Positions 45,548 through 54,516 are shown, numbered from the stretch's first letter. The stretch is 64,000 bases of DNA from Psychrobacillus psychrodurans (GCA_900114885.1 FOUN01000003.1:124001-188000), one strand, 5' to 3'. The notes: generated by a model from the letters alone, not told the origin. Made by a program: numbers and translations.

Positions 45548-46810
45548 TTAAATTAGTAATTCAAACAAGGTACTATCCTTATTTACTTCCTTAAAGGAAA
45601 ATCCATTCTCATTCATACGAGAAAGTATGCCAGAATAGTCATTTCTATTTTTTAATTCAATACCTACAAGAGCCGGTCCACTTTCTTTATTGTTTTTCTT
45701 TGTATACTCAAAAGTCGTAATATCATCATCTGGTCCAAGAACTTTATCAAGAAATTGTCGTAATGCTCCAGCTCTTTGAGGGAATTTTACAATGAAATAA
45801 TAGAGTAATCCTTCGTAGATTAATGATTTCTCTTTAATCTCTTGCATACGACCAATATCATTATTCCCTCCGCTGATAACGCAAACTACCGATTTCCCCT
45901 TAATCTCTTCACTGTATAAATCCAATGCCGCAACTGATAAGGCTCCAGCAGGTTCTGCGATAATTGCATGTTTGTTATATAAATCTAAAATCGTTGTGCA
46001 AACTTTTCCTTCAGGTACAAGGATAATATCATCTACGTATTTTTTGCAAAGATTATAAGAAAGATTTCCGACACATTTTACTGCCGCGCCGTCCACAAAC
46101 TTATCAATTGAATCTAACATGACTGGGCCTTCGTTATTAAAGGCAGCCTTCATACTAGCAGCTCCTGCAGGCTCAACGCCAATCACTTTAGTATGAGGTG
46201 AGACGTTTTTTATATATGTAGAAAGACCAGATATTAATCCGCCACCTCCTATACTACCAAACAGAAAATCTAGAGGAACATCGATGTCATTCATAATTTC
46301 TACCGCAACAGTAGCCTGACCCGCAATGATTTCAGCATCATCAAATGGGTGGATGAAAATTCTATCCTCTAATTCTGCATAAGCAGTTGCACTGTTTGCA
46401 GAGTCGTCAAAAGTATCCCCAGCAAGAATGATTTCAACAAACTCACGTCCAAACATTCTCACTTGCTCAATTTTTTGTGAGGGAGTGGTTAATGGCATAA
46501 AAATTTTCGCAATGATTCCTAATTGTGCACAAGCATATGCGACTCCCTGTGCATGATTTCCTGCGCTGGCACAGACAACCCCTTTTTCCTTTGCCTCTTC
46601 CTCAATAGTTTTAATCTTATAGTATGCTCCACGTAATTTAAATGAGCGGACATGTTGTAAATCTTCGCGTTTAAAGTAAATAGATGCTCCATACTTTTCG
46701 GATAAATATTCATTTTTTTGTAGGGGAGTATGGTAAACAACATCTTTTAAAAACTGATGTGCAATAAGAACATTCTCGACTTGTATAGATTTCGTATCTG
46801 TTAATTGCAT
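45548..46810 (-). CDS. ilvA: Threonine dehydratase, biosynthetic
   Basis: 420 residues. The PLP lysine is Lys58 in RSFKLRGAYYK, the phosphate loop is GSIGGGGLISG, and the C-terminal ~85 residues form one ACT-like regulatory domain (YYFIVKFPQRAGALRQFLDKVLG). Length and the single ACT-like domain match the B. subtilis IlvA type. It deaminates threonine to 2-oxobutanoate, the first step to isoleucine, and is feedback-controlled. GGAGGT precedes ATG by about 12 bases. The 110-base leader is structured. Confidence 0.94.
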   Translation of the reverse strand: MQLTDTKSIQVENVLIAHQFLKDVVYHTPLQKNEYLSEKYGASIYFKREDLQHVRSFKLRGAYYKIKTIEEEAKEKGVVCASAGNHAQGVAYACAQLGIIAKIFMPLTTPSQKIEQVRMFGREFVEIILAGDTFDDSANSATAYAELEDRIFIHPFDDAEIIAGQATVAVEIMNDIDVPLDFLFGSIGGGGLISGLSTYIKNVSPHTKVIGVEPAGAASMKAAFNNEGPVMLDSIDKFVDGAAVKCVGNLSYNLCKKYVDDIILVPEGKVCTTILDLYNKHAIIAEPAGALSVAALDLYSEEIKGKSVVCVISGGNNDIGRMQEIKEKSLIYEGLLYYFIVKFPQRAGALRQFLDKVLGPDDDITTFEYTKKNNKESGPALVGIELKNRNDYSGILSRMNENGFSFKEVNKDSTLFELLI

Positions 46811-46853
46811 AATAGGAACGGTACCTCCATTTTTATATTTAACTTGCGACTGA

Positions 46854-46901
46854 ATACGCCTCCTACTTCTATTCCTGGAGATGACTGCTGGAATGGCGCA
46901 T
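46854..46901 (-). promoter_or_regulatory. Structured ilvA leader with short upstream frame
   Basis: On the minus strand ATGCGCC pairs with GGCGTAT (G:U allowed) around an inner ATTCC/GGAAT pairing. The same segment holds a ten-codon frame (MRHSSSHLQE, stop) whose ATG is in the outer stem; it has no clear ribosome site. The role is unknown; attenuation is one possibility. Confidence 0.35.
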
Positions 46902-46926
46902 AGGTGTTATTGATAAAGATTACTAT

Positions 46927-46954
46927 ATTTTAACACACTACATCGTTAAATCAA
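46927..46954 (-). promoter_or_regulatory. ilvA promoter
   Basis: Minus strand TTGATT (46949-46954), 16 bases, TAAAAT (46927-46932), giving a leader of about 110 bases. Confidence 0.5.
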
Positions 46955-47014
46955 CAATATTTTTATTTATAATTCTAAATTATTAAACAATTAAATGTAG
47001 TTTAATGTTCATTA

Positions 47015-47033
47015 TTCACATTTAAAATGTGAA
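47015..47033. promoter_or_regulatory. Perfect 19-bp palindrome between ilvA and the DeoR operon
   Basis: TTCACATTTAAAATGTGAA is perfectly symmetric (9+1+9). It lies about 15 bases upstream of the operon's -35 and about 60 bases upstream of the ilvA -35, so it may be a regulator site for either. Confidence 0.5.
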
Positions 47034-47047
47034 GTTAACAAAAAATG

Positions 47048-47098
47048 TTGACTTTATTGATAAAAACGAACATAATATGTTCATAGTAAACGTTTTTA
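47048..47098 (+). promoter_or_regulatory. Promoter, operator and cre-like site of the sugar-acid operon
   Basis: TTGACT (47048-47053), 17 bases, CATAAT (47071-47076). The palindrome GAACATAATATGTTC (47068-47082) overlaps the -10, a repressor position suited to the DeoR protein encoded next. AGTAAACGTTTTTA (47085-47098) resembles a CcpA cre site with two mismatches and lies just downstream of the start, where bound CcpA would block transcription. Confidence 0.55.
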
Positions 47099-47114
47099 TA
47101 AAAAGGAGAATTGT

Positions 47115-47882
47115 ATGACGACTCCCTTATTAAGAAAGAAACGCATAATTGAAGAACTATCCGTCAAAGGTAAAGTAGATATTTTAGATTTAGTGAATTT
47201 ACTTAATGTATCTGCTATGACAATTCGTCGAGACTTAGATGAATTAGAAAAGCAGAAAAAACTGATAAGAACTCATGGGGGAGCTGCAATAGCTGAGGCT
47301 ATTATTGCTGAACAGAGCTACCTACAAAAAATTTCAGAGGCACACCCTCAGAAAATGGAAATTGCTGAAATAGCAACTACGCTAGTAAAAGATGGCATGA
47401 AAGTTTTCCTAGATTCTGGGACAACAAACTTTGAGATTGCTAAACGTCTAAAACGGAGAGAAAATCTCACAATTGTTACAAATGATATCAAAATTGCAGC
47501 AGAATTAATGGATAGTAAAGTGGATGTCATTATGCTTGGTGGCAAAATACAAAATGGTGTTGGTGCCGTTTTTGGAACATATGCAGAAAAAATGTTAAAA
47601 GAAATCCATGTAGACATACTATTTTTAGGTGCACATGCAGTTCATTCCACATTAGGAATTACGTCTGCCACGTTGGAAAAGGCTTCTATTAAAAGAGAGA
47701 TGATTAACAGTAGTGAAGTTGTTTATTTAGTAGTAGATGCACAGAAGTTTGGAAAGAAAGCGTTTGCTAAAATAGCAAGTATTGATTCTGTGACGGCTAT
47801 AATAACAGATCAATCACTACCTGAAGAAGTAGAAGAAATATACAGCGAAATGACTACCTTTATAAAGGGTGTGAGAAAATGA
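47115..47882 (+). CDS. DeoR-family transcriptional regulator
   Basis: 255 residues. The N-terminal helix-turn-helix VDILDLVNLLNVSAMTIRRDLDELEKQKKLIRTHGGA is the DeoR signature, followed by a DeoR-C sensor domain (KVFLDSGTTNFEIAKRL, IVTNDIKIAAEL, VDILFLGAHAVHSTLGITS) that binds a phosphorylated sugar or sugar acid. It is the first gene of its own operon and overlaps the kinase gene by four bases, so autoregulation through the palindrome overlapping the -10 is likely. AAAAAGGAG precedes ATG. The inducer is probably a phospho-threonate or phospho-erythronate. Confidence 0.9.
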   Translation: MTTPLLRKKRIIEELSVKGKVDILDLVNLLNVSAMTIRRDLDELEKQKKLIRTHGGAAIAEAIIAEQSYLQKISEAHPQKMEIAEIATTLVKDGMKVFLDSGTTNFEIAKRLKRRENLTIVTNDIKIAAELMDSKVDVIMLGGKIQNGVGAVFGTYAEKMLKEIHVDILFLGAHAVHSTLGITSATLEKASIKREMINSSEVVYLVVDAQKFGKKAFAKIASIDSVTAIITDQSLPEEVEEIYSEMTTFIKGVRK

Positions 47883-49180
47883 AAGTTGGAATTATTGCAG
47901 ACGATTTAACTGGTGCTAATGCGACAGGGGTGTTGTTATCTAAAAACGGATTTAATAGCGCTACCGTAGTATTTGGAGGAGAGGTACCAACAATTGGTGG
48001 ATTTACCTCTATTAGTGTAGATACAGATAGCAGATACTGCGCTCCGGGTTCTGCACAAACAAGAGTTTTAAAAGCGTACGAACAGCTTTCAACATGGGGA
48101 GCAAGTGTGTTTTGTAAGCGCATCGACAGTACTGTACGTGGAAACCTTGGAGTAGAAACAGACACATTATTGGATGCATTAGGAGAAAACAGTGTGGCAG
48201 TAGTAGTTACTTCTTATCCAGATTCGGGACGTATCTTATCTGGAGGTTATCTATTAGTAGATGGCGTACCTGTGGAGTCTACTGATGTTGCAAAAGATCC
48301 TATGAATCCAATTACAATATCCCATGTGCCAACTATTATGAGTGAGCAAAGTCAATATCCGGTTTCTCATATAGGATTAGGAAGAGTTTTAAAAGGGAAA
48401 AATAGTATACATTTAGAAATGATGAGACAAATAGAGGCAGGTAATCGGATTATAGTTGTAGATGCTGTAACCAATGAGGAAATCGATCATATAGCAGAAT
48501 CGATGGCTGCAATTGAGGGTGTGATTTTCGTACCAGTGGATCCAGGTCCATTATCCGCATCTTATAGTCGTTTGAAAGCGCATCAACATGTCTTGACTAA
48601 CAAATTTATTGTGACAGTAGGTAGTATAACTCCTTTAACTGGAAGACAGCTTAATTACTTAATTGAAAAGAAAAACGCTGATCCGGTTTACGTAAATACT
48701 GCTGCCTTAGCTTCTACCAGTAGTACGTGGGAAGATGAAATTGAGCGCGCAATGAAGGAAGCGGTTATTAAACTTGAAGAGCAAGAAGTTCTAATCATCA
48801 CTACTTATGCACCCGGTGCGGGGAAATTAAACTTAAAAGAAATTGCTGTTAGGGAAGGGGTAACGGAAGAAATGCTTGCCAAACGGTTAACGGAAGGCTT
48901 GGCAAGGGTTACTCATAGTGTTATTGACCAAACAGAGCACACAATTGATGGAATGTTTTCCAGTGGTGGAGATGTAACAGCAGCATTATGTTCTGTTAGC
49001 GAAGCGCAGGCTATCGGTTTGCAGGATGAAGTACTTCCTTTAGCGGCATATGGTCATTTTATAGGAGGAATTTTTGATGGTATTCCTGTAATCACTAAAG
49101 GTGGTATGGTAGGGGATAAATACTCTATTTATAAATGCGTAAGATTTTTAACAAACAAAAAAGAAGAAGGAAGTGTTTAG
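47879..49180 (+). CDS. dtnK: Four-carbon acid sugar kinase (DUF1537, D-threonate kinase type)
   Basis: 433 residues, the full two-domain DUF1537 layout: N-terminal substrate domain (VGIIADDLTGANATGVLL, with FCKRIDSTVRGN) and C-terminal nucleotide-binding domain (TVGSITPLTGRQLNYL, then SSGGDVTAALC). The family phosphorylates C4 acid sugars; members paired with a PdxA2 partner, as here, act as D-threonate kinases. It overlaps the regulator by four bases and lies three bases before pdxA2. D-erythronate is an alternative substrate. Confidence 0.85.
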   Translation: MKVGIIADDLTGANATGVLLSKNGFNSATVVFGGEVPTIGGFTSISVDTDSRYCAPGSAQTRVLKAYEQLSTWGASVFCKRIDSTVRGNLGVETDTLLDALGENSVAVVVTSYPDSGRILSGGYLLVDGVPVESTDVAKDPMNPITISHVPTIMSEQSQYPVSHIGLGRVLKGKNSIHLEMMRQIEAGNRIIVVDAVTNEEIDHIAESMAAIEGVIFVPVDPGPLSASYSRLKAHQHVLTNKFIVTVGSITPLTGRQLNYLIEKKNADPVYVNTAALASTSSTWEDEIERAMKEAVIKLEEQEVLIITTYAPGAGKLNLKEIAVREGVTEEMLAKRLTEGLARVTHSVIDQTEHTIDGMFSSGGDVTAALCSVSEAQAIGLQDEVLPLAAYGHFIGGIFDGIPVITKGGMVGDKYSIYKCVRFLTNKKEEGSV

Positions 49181-49183
49181 GAA

Positions 49184-50197
49184 ATGACTACAGTAAGAGA
49201 AATTATTGCGATTCCTATGGGAGATGCGGCCGGTATTGGTCCTGAAATAACAGTGAAATCTTTAGCAAAAGAAGAACTTTATAGTATGTGTAAACCATTA
49301 GTAGTTGGGGATGCGAACATACTTCGTAAAGCAATCGAGGTAACAGGAGTAAAGTTAAGAGTTAGTGTTGTTACATCTCCTTCTGAAGGTTCTTATGTAT
49401 ATGGAACAATTGATGTAATGGATTTAGCTAATATTAATATGGAAGAATTCGAGCCTGGGCAAGTTTCAGCACAAAACGGCCAAGCAGCATTTGAATTTAT
49501 CAAACGTTCAGTAGAACTTGCAATGGCTGGAGAAGTTAAAGCTATTGCTACTACTCCGATCAATAAAGAATCATTAAAAGCAGCAAAAGTTCCTTATATC
49601 GGACATACAGAAATGTTAGAAGATTTAGGTGGTGCACCTGATCCACTAACAATGTTCCAAGTAAATGGAATGCGAATTTTCTTCTTAACTCGTCATGTGT
49701 CAGTAGCAGAAGCAATCACACAAATGACAAAAGAAAGAGTTCGTGATTATTTAAATAGATGTGACAAAGCTCTGCAACGTCTTGGAGTTGAAAATCGTAA
49801 GCTTGCAGTTGCAGGATTAAATCCTCATGCAGGTGAAGGCGGTCTATTTGGAATGGAAGAAGTAGAAGAAATTAAACCGGGAGTTGAGCTTGCGAAAGCA
49901 GATGGAATCGATGCCTATGGTCCGGTACCAGCGGATTCAGTTTTCTTCCAAGCACTTCATGGTAAATATGATGCGGTTCTTTCTCTATATCACGATCAAG
50001 GTCATATTGCTGCGAAGATGACGGATTTCCACCGTACGATATCTATTACAAATGGGCTTCCTTTCCTGCGTACATCTGTTGATCATGGTACAGCATTTGA
50101 TATTGCTTGGAAAAACATTGCTTCTGAAGTAAGTATGTACGAGTGTATCAAACTTGCTGCAGAGTATGCGCCGAAATTTACTCGTGAATCATTGTAA
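49184..50197 (+). CDS. pdxA2: PdxA2-type dehydrogenase (4-phospho-threonate dehydrogenase)
   Basis: 337 residues, PdxA family. [38 protein letters not shown] and the metal/substrate residues in [12 protein letters not shown] are present. True PdxA acts in vitamin B6 synthesis; PdxA2 paralogues oxidise and decarboxylate 4-phospho-D-threonate to dihydroxyacetone phosphate. The operon with a DUF1537 kinase and a GntP permease strongly favours PdxA2, and Bacillales of this type generally make PLP by PdxST rather than PdxA. Confidence 0.87.
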   Translation: MTTVREIIAIPMGDAAGIGPEITVKSLAKEELYSMCKPLVVGDANILRKAIEVTGVKLRVSVVTSPSEGSYVYGTIDVMDLANINMEEFEPGQVSAQNGQAAFEFIKRSVELAMAGEVKAIATTPINKESLKAAKVPYIGHTEMLEDLGGAPDPLTMFQVNGMRIFFLTRHVSVAEAITQMTKERVRDYLNRCDKALQRLGVENRKLAVAGLNPHAGEGGLFGMEEVEEIKPGVELAKADGIDAYGPVPADSVFFQALHGKYDAVLSLYHDQGHIAAKMTDFHRTISITNGLPFLRTSVDHGTAFDIAWKNIASEVSMYECIKLAAEYAPKFTRESL

Positions 50198-50204
50198 GTA
50201 ATAT

Positions 50205-50240
50205 AATAGAAGGAAAGTAATTTACTTTCCTTCTATTTTA
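50205..50240 (+). terminator. Hairpin between pdxA2 and gntP-type permease
   Basis: AATAGAAGGAAAGTAA and TTACTTTCCTTCTATT are perfect 16-base inverted arms; the folded loop is about seven bases. TTTTA follows. It lies inside the operon and may lower permease expression. Confidence 0.65.
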
Positions 50241-50265
50241 AAAATAGAGTTTTGAAAGGGGTTAC

Positions 50266-51648
50266 ATGGGAATGACTTTAGAAATGCAAATGTTACTTGG
50301 TTTAGCAATTGGTATTACAGTTCTTATATTACTTGTATTAAAAACTAAAATTCATGCTTTCTTAGCTTTAATAATTGCTGCGTCAATTACCGGATTAATA
50401 GGAGGAATGGAGCCGCTTAAAGTTGTAAACTCAATCACCTCTGGTTTTGGAAATACGTTAGCCTCTATAGGTATAGTAGTAGGTTTAGGGGTAATGATGG
50501 GCCGTATTTTAGAAGTTACTGGTGCAGCAGAAAAACTTGCATATTCATTAATACGACTAGTTGGTAAGAAAAAAGAAGAATGGGCAATGGCAATTGCTGG
50601 TTATATCGTTTCGATTCCAATTTTTGTAGATTCAGCGTTTGTTATTTTAAATCCTTTAGTTAAATCTTTATCGCGTAAAACTGGTAAATCAGTAGTTACA
50701 CTTGGAGTTGCACTTGCAATTGGATTGGTGGCAACTCACCATGCAGTTCCACCAACTCCAGGACCATTAGGAGTTGCGGGTATTTTTGGTGTAGATATTG
50801 GGGAAATGATATTTTGGGGTCTCATTTTTGCAGTGCCTATTATCATTGTAGGAGTATTATATGCAAAGTGGCTTGGGAAACGAATCTATCAATTACCAGA
50901 AGAAGATGGAGAAGGATTTGTTCGTAAAGATTCATCTGAAGTAGTGTATCATGATTTCTTAGCAGCATCGCATGATCGTGAGAAAGAACTTCCTTCTTTA
51001 TTTAAATCGTTTTTCCCAATTTTATTACCAATTATTTTAATATTCTTAAACACAACTTTGTCTGCTTTAGAATTTACAGGTGGAGCTTGGGATTACGTAT
51101 TGTTCTTAGGTCAACCAATTATCGCTTTAGCTCTAGGATTAGTAGCAGCTATTTACGGCTTGGCTAATTACATGAAGCGTGAAGAAGCGTTGGACAGAAT
51201 GGAAGAAGGTATGACAACAGCAGGTATTATCTTGCTAGTTACTGGTGCCGGTGGTGCTTTAGGTACTGTTTTACGTGAGAGTGGCACTGGTGACTATCTT
51301 GCAGAAATTATTGCAGGATTGCCGCTTCCAGCAATATTAATTCCATTCTTCATTGCTTCTATTGTACGATTAATACAAGGTAGTGGGACAGTTGCAATGA
51401 TTACTGCTGCTTCAATCTCCGCACCAATTTTAGCGAATTTAGATGTCAACTTAGCTCTTGCTGCTCAAGCAGCCGCATTAGGTGCAATGCTATTCTCATA
51501 CTTTAACGATTCCATGTTCTGGGTTGTTAACCGTATGCTTGGTATTACTAAATTGAAGGAACAGGTTTTAGTTTGGTCGGTTCCTACAACGTTAGCTTGG
51601 TTAACTGCATTAATCATGTTAGTAACCGCTAATGCTATCGTGGGTTAA
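50266..51648 (+). CDS. GntP-family acid sugar permease
   Basis: 460 residues with about 12 predicted membrane segments. IPIFVDSAFVILNPLVKSLSRKTGKS and ATHHAVPPTPGPLGVAGIFGVDIG are GntP signatures, with GGALGTVLRESG and VRLIQGSGTVAMITAA later. GntP proteins import gluconate-like acids with protons. The operon suggests threonate or erythronate. ATG 50266 and ATG 50272 are both plausible starts behind AAAGGGG. Its own terminator ends the operon. Confidence 0.92.
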   Translation: MGMTLEMQMLLGLAIGITVLILLVLKTKIHAFLALIIAASITGLIGGMEPLKVVNSITSGFGNTLASIGIVVGLGVMMGRILEVTGAAEKLAYSLIRLVGKKKEEWAMAIAGYIVSIPIFVDSAFVILNPLVKSLSRKTGKSVVTLGVALAIGLVATHHAVPPTPGPLGVAGIFGVDIGEMIFWGLIFAVPIIIVGVLYAKWLGKRIYQLPEEDGEGFVRKDSSEVVYHDFLAASHDREKELPSLFKSFFPILLPIILIFLNTTLSALEFTGGAWDYVLFLGQPIIALALGLVAAIYGLANYMKREEALDRMEEGMTTAGIILLVTGAGGALGTVLRESGTGDYLAEIIAGLPLPAILIPFFIASIVRLIQGSGTVAMITAASISAPILANLDVNLALAAQAAALGAMLFSYFNDSMFWVVNRMLGITKLKEQVLVWSVPTTLAWLTALIMLVTANAIVG

Positions 51649-51664
51649 AAATAATTACTATTGG

Positions 51665-51700
51665 AATAAGATCGCTAAAATATTAGCGATCTTATTTTTT
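51665..51700 (+). terminator. Terminator of the sugar-acid operon
   Basis: AATAAGATCGCTAA and TTAGCGATCTTATT form a perfect 14-bp stem with a short loop, followed by a T-run. Confidence 0.92.
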
Positions 51701-51811
51701 ATGGATGTGAATGAGTAAATCTCAGCATAATTTTGAATTATAGTGATATACTAAAAACCGTAAGTAAACATTACCAATTCCTTAAACAACTGAGAAAGAG
51801 GAGATGTTCAA

Positions 51812-52360
51812 ATGACAATTAAAGTAGCGGCTATTATAGGAAGTAATAGAAAAGGTTCATACAATTTAAAACTAGTGGAGTACATAAAAAAACGTTATTC
51901 CGAGCAATTGGATATTCAAATAGTATCCATTAATGATGTAGAAATGTTTAGTGCAGATATAGAAGAGAATCCTCCTAAAGGAGCAATGGAATTTAAGATG
52001 AAAGTTCGTAATTCAGAAGCTGTGCTATTTGCAGTTCCAGAGTATAACTTCTCTATTCCGGGCGCATTGAAAAATGCGATTGACTGGATGTCTCGCAGTG
52101 GACATGACCTTAAAGACAAACCAACATTTATCGTAGGATCTTCTATGGGTGTACTAGGTAGTGTGCGTGCGCAAATGCATTTAAGAGAAATTATCTCCAA
52201 CCCGACTCTTCAACCAAAATTACTGCCAGGCAATGAAGTATATATTGGAGCTATTCATACAAAGATAAACGAACAAAATGAAATCACAGACCAAGCGACA
52301 AGTGATTTCTTAGATCAAGTCGTAAATAATTTTGTGGAATTCTATAACAAAGTTAAATAA
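51812..52360 (+). CDS. NADPH-dependent FMN reductase
   Basis: 182 residues, flavodoxin-like fold. IIGSNRKGSYNLKLVEYI is the FMN phosphate-binding start; VPEYNFSIPGALKNAIDWMSR is the signature of NADPH-dependent FMN/quinone/azo reductases. A good GGAG ribosome site precedes ATG. Cytoplasmic; possible roles are quinone or chromate reduction and flavin supply. It is a single-gene unit with its own terminator. Confidence 0.9.
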   Translation: MTIKVAAIIGSNRKGSYNLKLVEYIKKRYSEQLDIQIVSINDVEMFSADIEENPPKGAMEFKMKVRNSEAVLFAVPEYNFSIPGALKNAIDWMSRSGHDLKDKPTFIVGSSMGVLGSVRAQMHLREIISNPTLQPKLLPGNEVYIGAIHTKINEQNEITDQATSDFLDQVVNNFVEFYNKVK

Positions 52361-52389
52361 GTATGTTAAGAAGCTGGGTCAGAACCCCC

Positions 52390-52429
52390 AAAACAGCATT
52401 TTTCTTTCTGAGAAAAATGCTGTTTTTTT
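52390..52429 (+). terminator. Terminator of the FMN reductase gene
   Basis: AAAACAGCATTTTTCT, loop TTCTG, AGAAAAATGCTGTTTT and further Ts: a perfect 16-bp stem. Confidence 0.93.
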
Positions 52430-52442
52430 GCTATGCACAAAA

Positions 52443-52483
52443 TTGATTTCCATTCCAGGGACGCTTTCCAATCAATTTGATTA
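52443..52483. repeat. Remnant of the intergenic repeat family
   Basis: TTGATTTCCATTCCAGGGACGCTTTCC followed by AATCAATTTGAT. On the reverse strand it reads GATTGGAAAGCGTCCCTGGAATGGAAATC, both ends of the repeat with the centre deleted. The rest of 52484-52640 holds nothing recognised. Confidence 0.5.
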
Positions 52484-52668
52484 AATATCCATTATTTAGT
52501 AAAGGTTTCTCCTTATCCAATAAAATTTCTACTTCTGTCCCTGCCTCTTTATGCAAATTTATTATATAGAGGCTAAAGGACATTTTGGGTTACACATAAT
52601 TTCATTAATAATACTATTTGATATGAATAAAGTGTAGTAGAGGTAAAATTAAAGGAGATGTATTCGGA

Positions 52669-53439
52669 TTGGAAAACTATTTGAAAAGTGCTGTCTTTGA
52701 ACATCAGTTTTGGCTACGGGTGCTAGGAGACCATTCTCGCTTTATTCATGATTCTCTTTATCCTTCGCAGAAGGAGGACATTGCAAAGGCAACTTATTTT
52801 ATCCAGCAGTTCGATCAACTTCTTCCTCAAGTAAATTCTTTGAATGAAACAAATGCCATTTCCTTCGCGAGTATTGCCGCAGAGTATGTGGAACAACTAA
52901 AATCATTTAAACTGTCTATTATTAAAAGACATTTACTAGGGGACATGGGTATCCACCTCACGCCTACTTTCTTGAGTCATATGGTTAATGAATTAGAAGA
53001 GTATCAACTGGTATTAAGCTACCTGGAAAAAGGTGAAGTACCGCCAATTTTTCACGAACTGCACCATCATTTAATTTGGCTCATGGACGCTTCCGGTCAT
53101 GCTGGAGCAATCGATGCTCGAATGGATGATGTAGAAAAAAGACTAAAGGAAAAAAGTCGAACCTTTGCCAAGCATTTTGATCAGTTTTATATAAAAGCGG
53201 TTGAATTGACTGGTTACCTACGCACAAATATTAACAAGTTTCCAGCATTAAGTAGATTTAATGATAATGTAGAAGTAGAAATGGATCTATTTTTAACTTT
53301 TTTAAATGAACTAGAAGAAATGGAACTAAGTGCAGAAGTGCTTGGGACTTTTACCGTATCGATGGCTGATCATATGGCAAGAGAGGAAAAATATTATTTA
53401 ACCAAGGTGGCAGAATCCTCAAACGTAGAGAATATGTAA
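52669..53439 (+). CDS. DUF2935 four-helix-bundle protein
   Basis: 256 residues, all helical, with two related halves: one begins FEHQFWLRVLGDHSRFIHDSL and the other centres on ELHHHLIWLMDASGHAGAIDARMD, each with His/Glu pairs that in this family can bind metal. No membrane segment. Function is unknown. The start is TTG with AAAGGAGATG about 11 bases upstream. It is followed by a terminator. Confidence 0.82.
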   Translation: MENYLKSAVFEHQFWLRVLGDHSRFIHDSLYPSQKEDIAKATYFIQQFDQLLPQVNSLNETNAISFASIAAEYVEQLKSFKLSIIKRHLLGDMGIHLTPTFLSHMVNELEEYQLVLSYLEKGEVPPIFHELHHHLIWLMDASGHAGAIDARMDDVEKRLKEKSRTFAKHFDQFYIKAVELTGYLRTNINKFPALSRFNDNVEVEMDLFLTFLNELEEMELSAEVLGTFTVSMADHMAREEKYYLTKVAESSNVENM

Positions 53440-53518
53440 ACTTTCGTGAATGGAGTACCATTGAATTATGATTGTTAGCATTCTGTAACGTCCAGGCCTA
53501 TATTTATCAAGATTAGTT

Positions 53519-53547
53519 GCGATGCTTTAAAAGGCATCGCTCTTTTT
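53519..53547 (+). terminator. Terminator after DUF2935 gene
   Basis: GCGATGC/GCATCGC stem with inner T:G pairs, then TCTTTTT. Confidence 0.75.
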
Positions 53548-53597
53548 CGTTTATCGTACGAACTGGTTGTGTGCTATTAGTTAAAAGAATTGATAAT

Positions 53598-54500
53598 CTA
53601 TTGATATTGGCCCAGAAGCGAGAAAAATTGTACTACAAAATCATGAAAAACCTTTTCAGAAGGGGAGAGATTCCGTGTAGCTGGGCTAATAATTCCTACT
53701 GTTCTTCGTATATTAGGCAATTCAATTGGTATTTTTTTTGTGAATCTAGGTGTAGAGTCATAGAAGGTACTTTCAGGTAGTAGTGTTAGTCCTATTCCTG
53801 CCGCAACTAATCCTTTGATTGCATCCATATCTTCACCTTCAGAAGAAACTTTTGGTGTGAAACCAACAGAATTACATGCCTCGACAACTAACTTCTGCAT
53901 AATGTATCCCTCAGGGAATAGTACAAAATTCTCGTTTCGTAAATCAATGAGAGGAATCTTATCTTTTTTAGCAAATGGATGGTTTGCATTCAAAAGAACA
54001 GAGAAGTTCTCGGTAAATAGAATCGTGTTATTCAAAATACTATCTTTAGGAGGTAGAGGACCTAAAAACGCCAAGTTAATCTCTCGATTCTTAACTGCTT
54101 CTATTAAGTAAGTGTATGATCCTTGGCGCAAATGAAAAGCCACATTTGGATGCTCACTTTTGAAAGCAGAAATTACTGTTGGCAATAAGTGACCAGCTAA
54201 ACTAGTAGGAAAACCTATTTTAATAGTACCTTTTTCTGGGTCTAAGTATTCATCAATTTGTTTCTTTGCAAAGTCAATTGCCTTAATTGCAGAGACACTA
54301 TGCTCCAAGAAAATCTTACCGATTGGTGTTAATTTTACATTTCTACCAATTCGCTCAAATAATTGGACCCCTAGTTCATCTTCTAAATTAGCTATCTGTC
54401 TACTGACAGCAGACTGTGCAACATGTAAATGGATCGCTGCCTCCGATATATGTTCTCTTTCTGCAACTTCTATAAAGTATCTCAATTGGCGTAGTTCCAT
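53598..54500 (-). CDS. gltC: LysR-type regulator GltC
   Basis: 300 residues, the GltC length. The LysR helix-turn-helix is MELRQLRYFIEVAEREHISEAAIHLHVAQSAVSRQIANLEDELG, followed by a co-inducer domain (GTIKIGFPTSLAGHLLPTVISAF, GEDMDAIKGLVAAGIGLTLLPES). Gene order, divergent from gltAB, and sequence both identify it as the activator of glutamate synthase genes, which in B. subtilis responds to 2-oxoglutarate and glutamate. A GltC-box-like sequence lies just upstream of its start. Confidence 0.95.
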   Translation of the reverse strand: MELRQLRYFIEVAEREHISEAAIHLHVAQSAVSRQIANLEDELGVQLFERIGRNVKLTPIGKIFLEHSVSAIKAIDFAKKQIDEYLDPEKGTIKIGFPTSLAGHLLPTVISAFKSEHPNVAFHLRQGSYTYLIEAVKNREINLAFLGPLPPKDSILNNTILFTENFSVLLNANHPFAKKDKIPLIDLRNENFVLFPEGYIMQKLVVEACNSVGFTPKVSSEGEDMDAIKGLVAAGIGLTLLPESTFYDSTPRFTKKIPIELPNIRRTVGIISPATRNLSPSEKVFHDFVVQFFSLLGQYQ

Positions 54501-54516
54501 CGTATTCTCCTTATCT

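Noticed and set aside
46795-46835. T-box-like GGAGGTACCGTTCC just before the ilvA start
   Set aside because: Only about 9 of 13 fixed T-box positions match, the essential TGG is AGG, and there is no space for a specifier stem. The segment also serves as the ribosome site.
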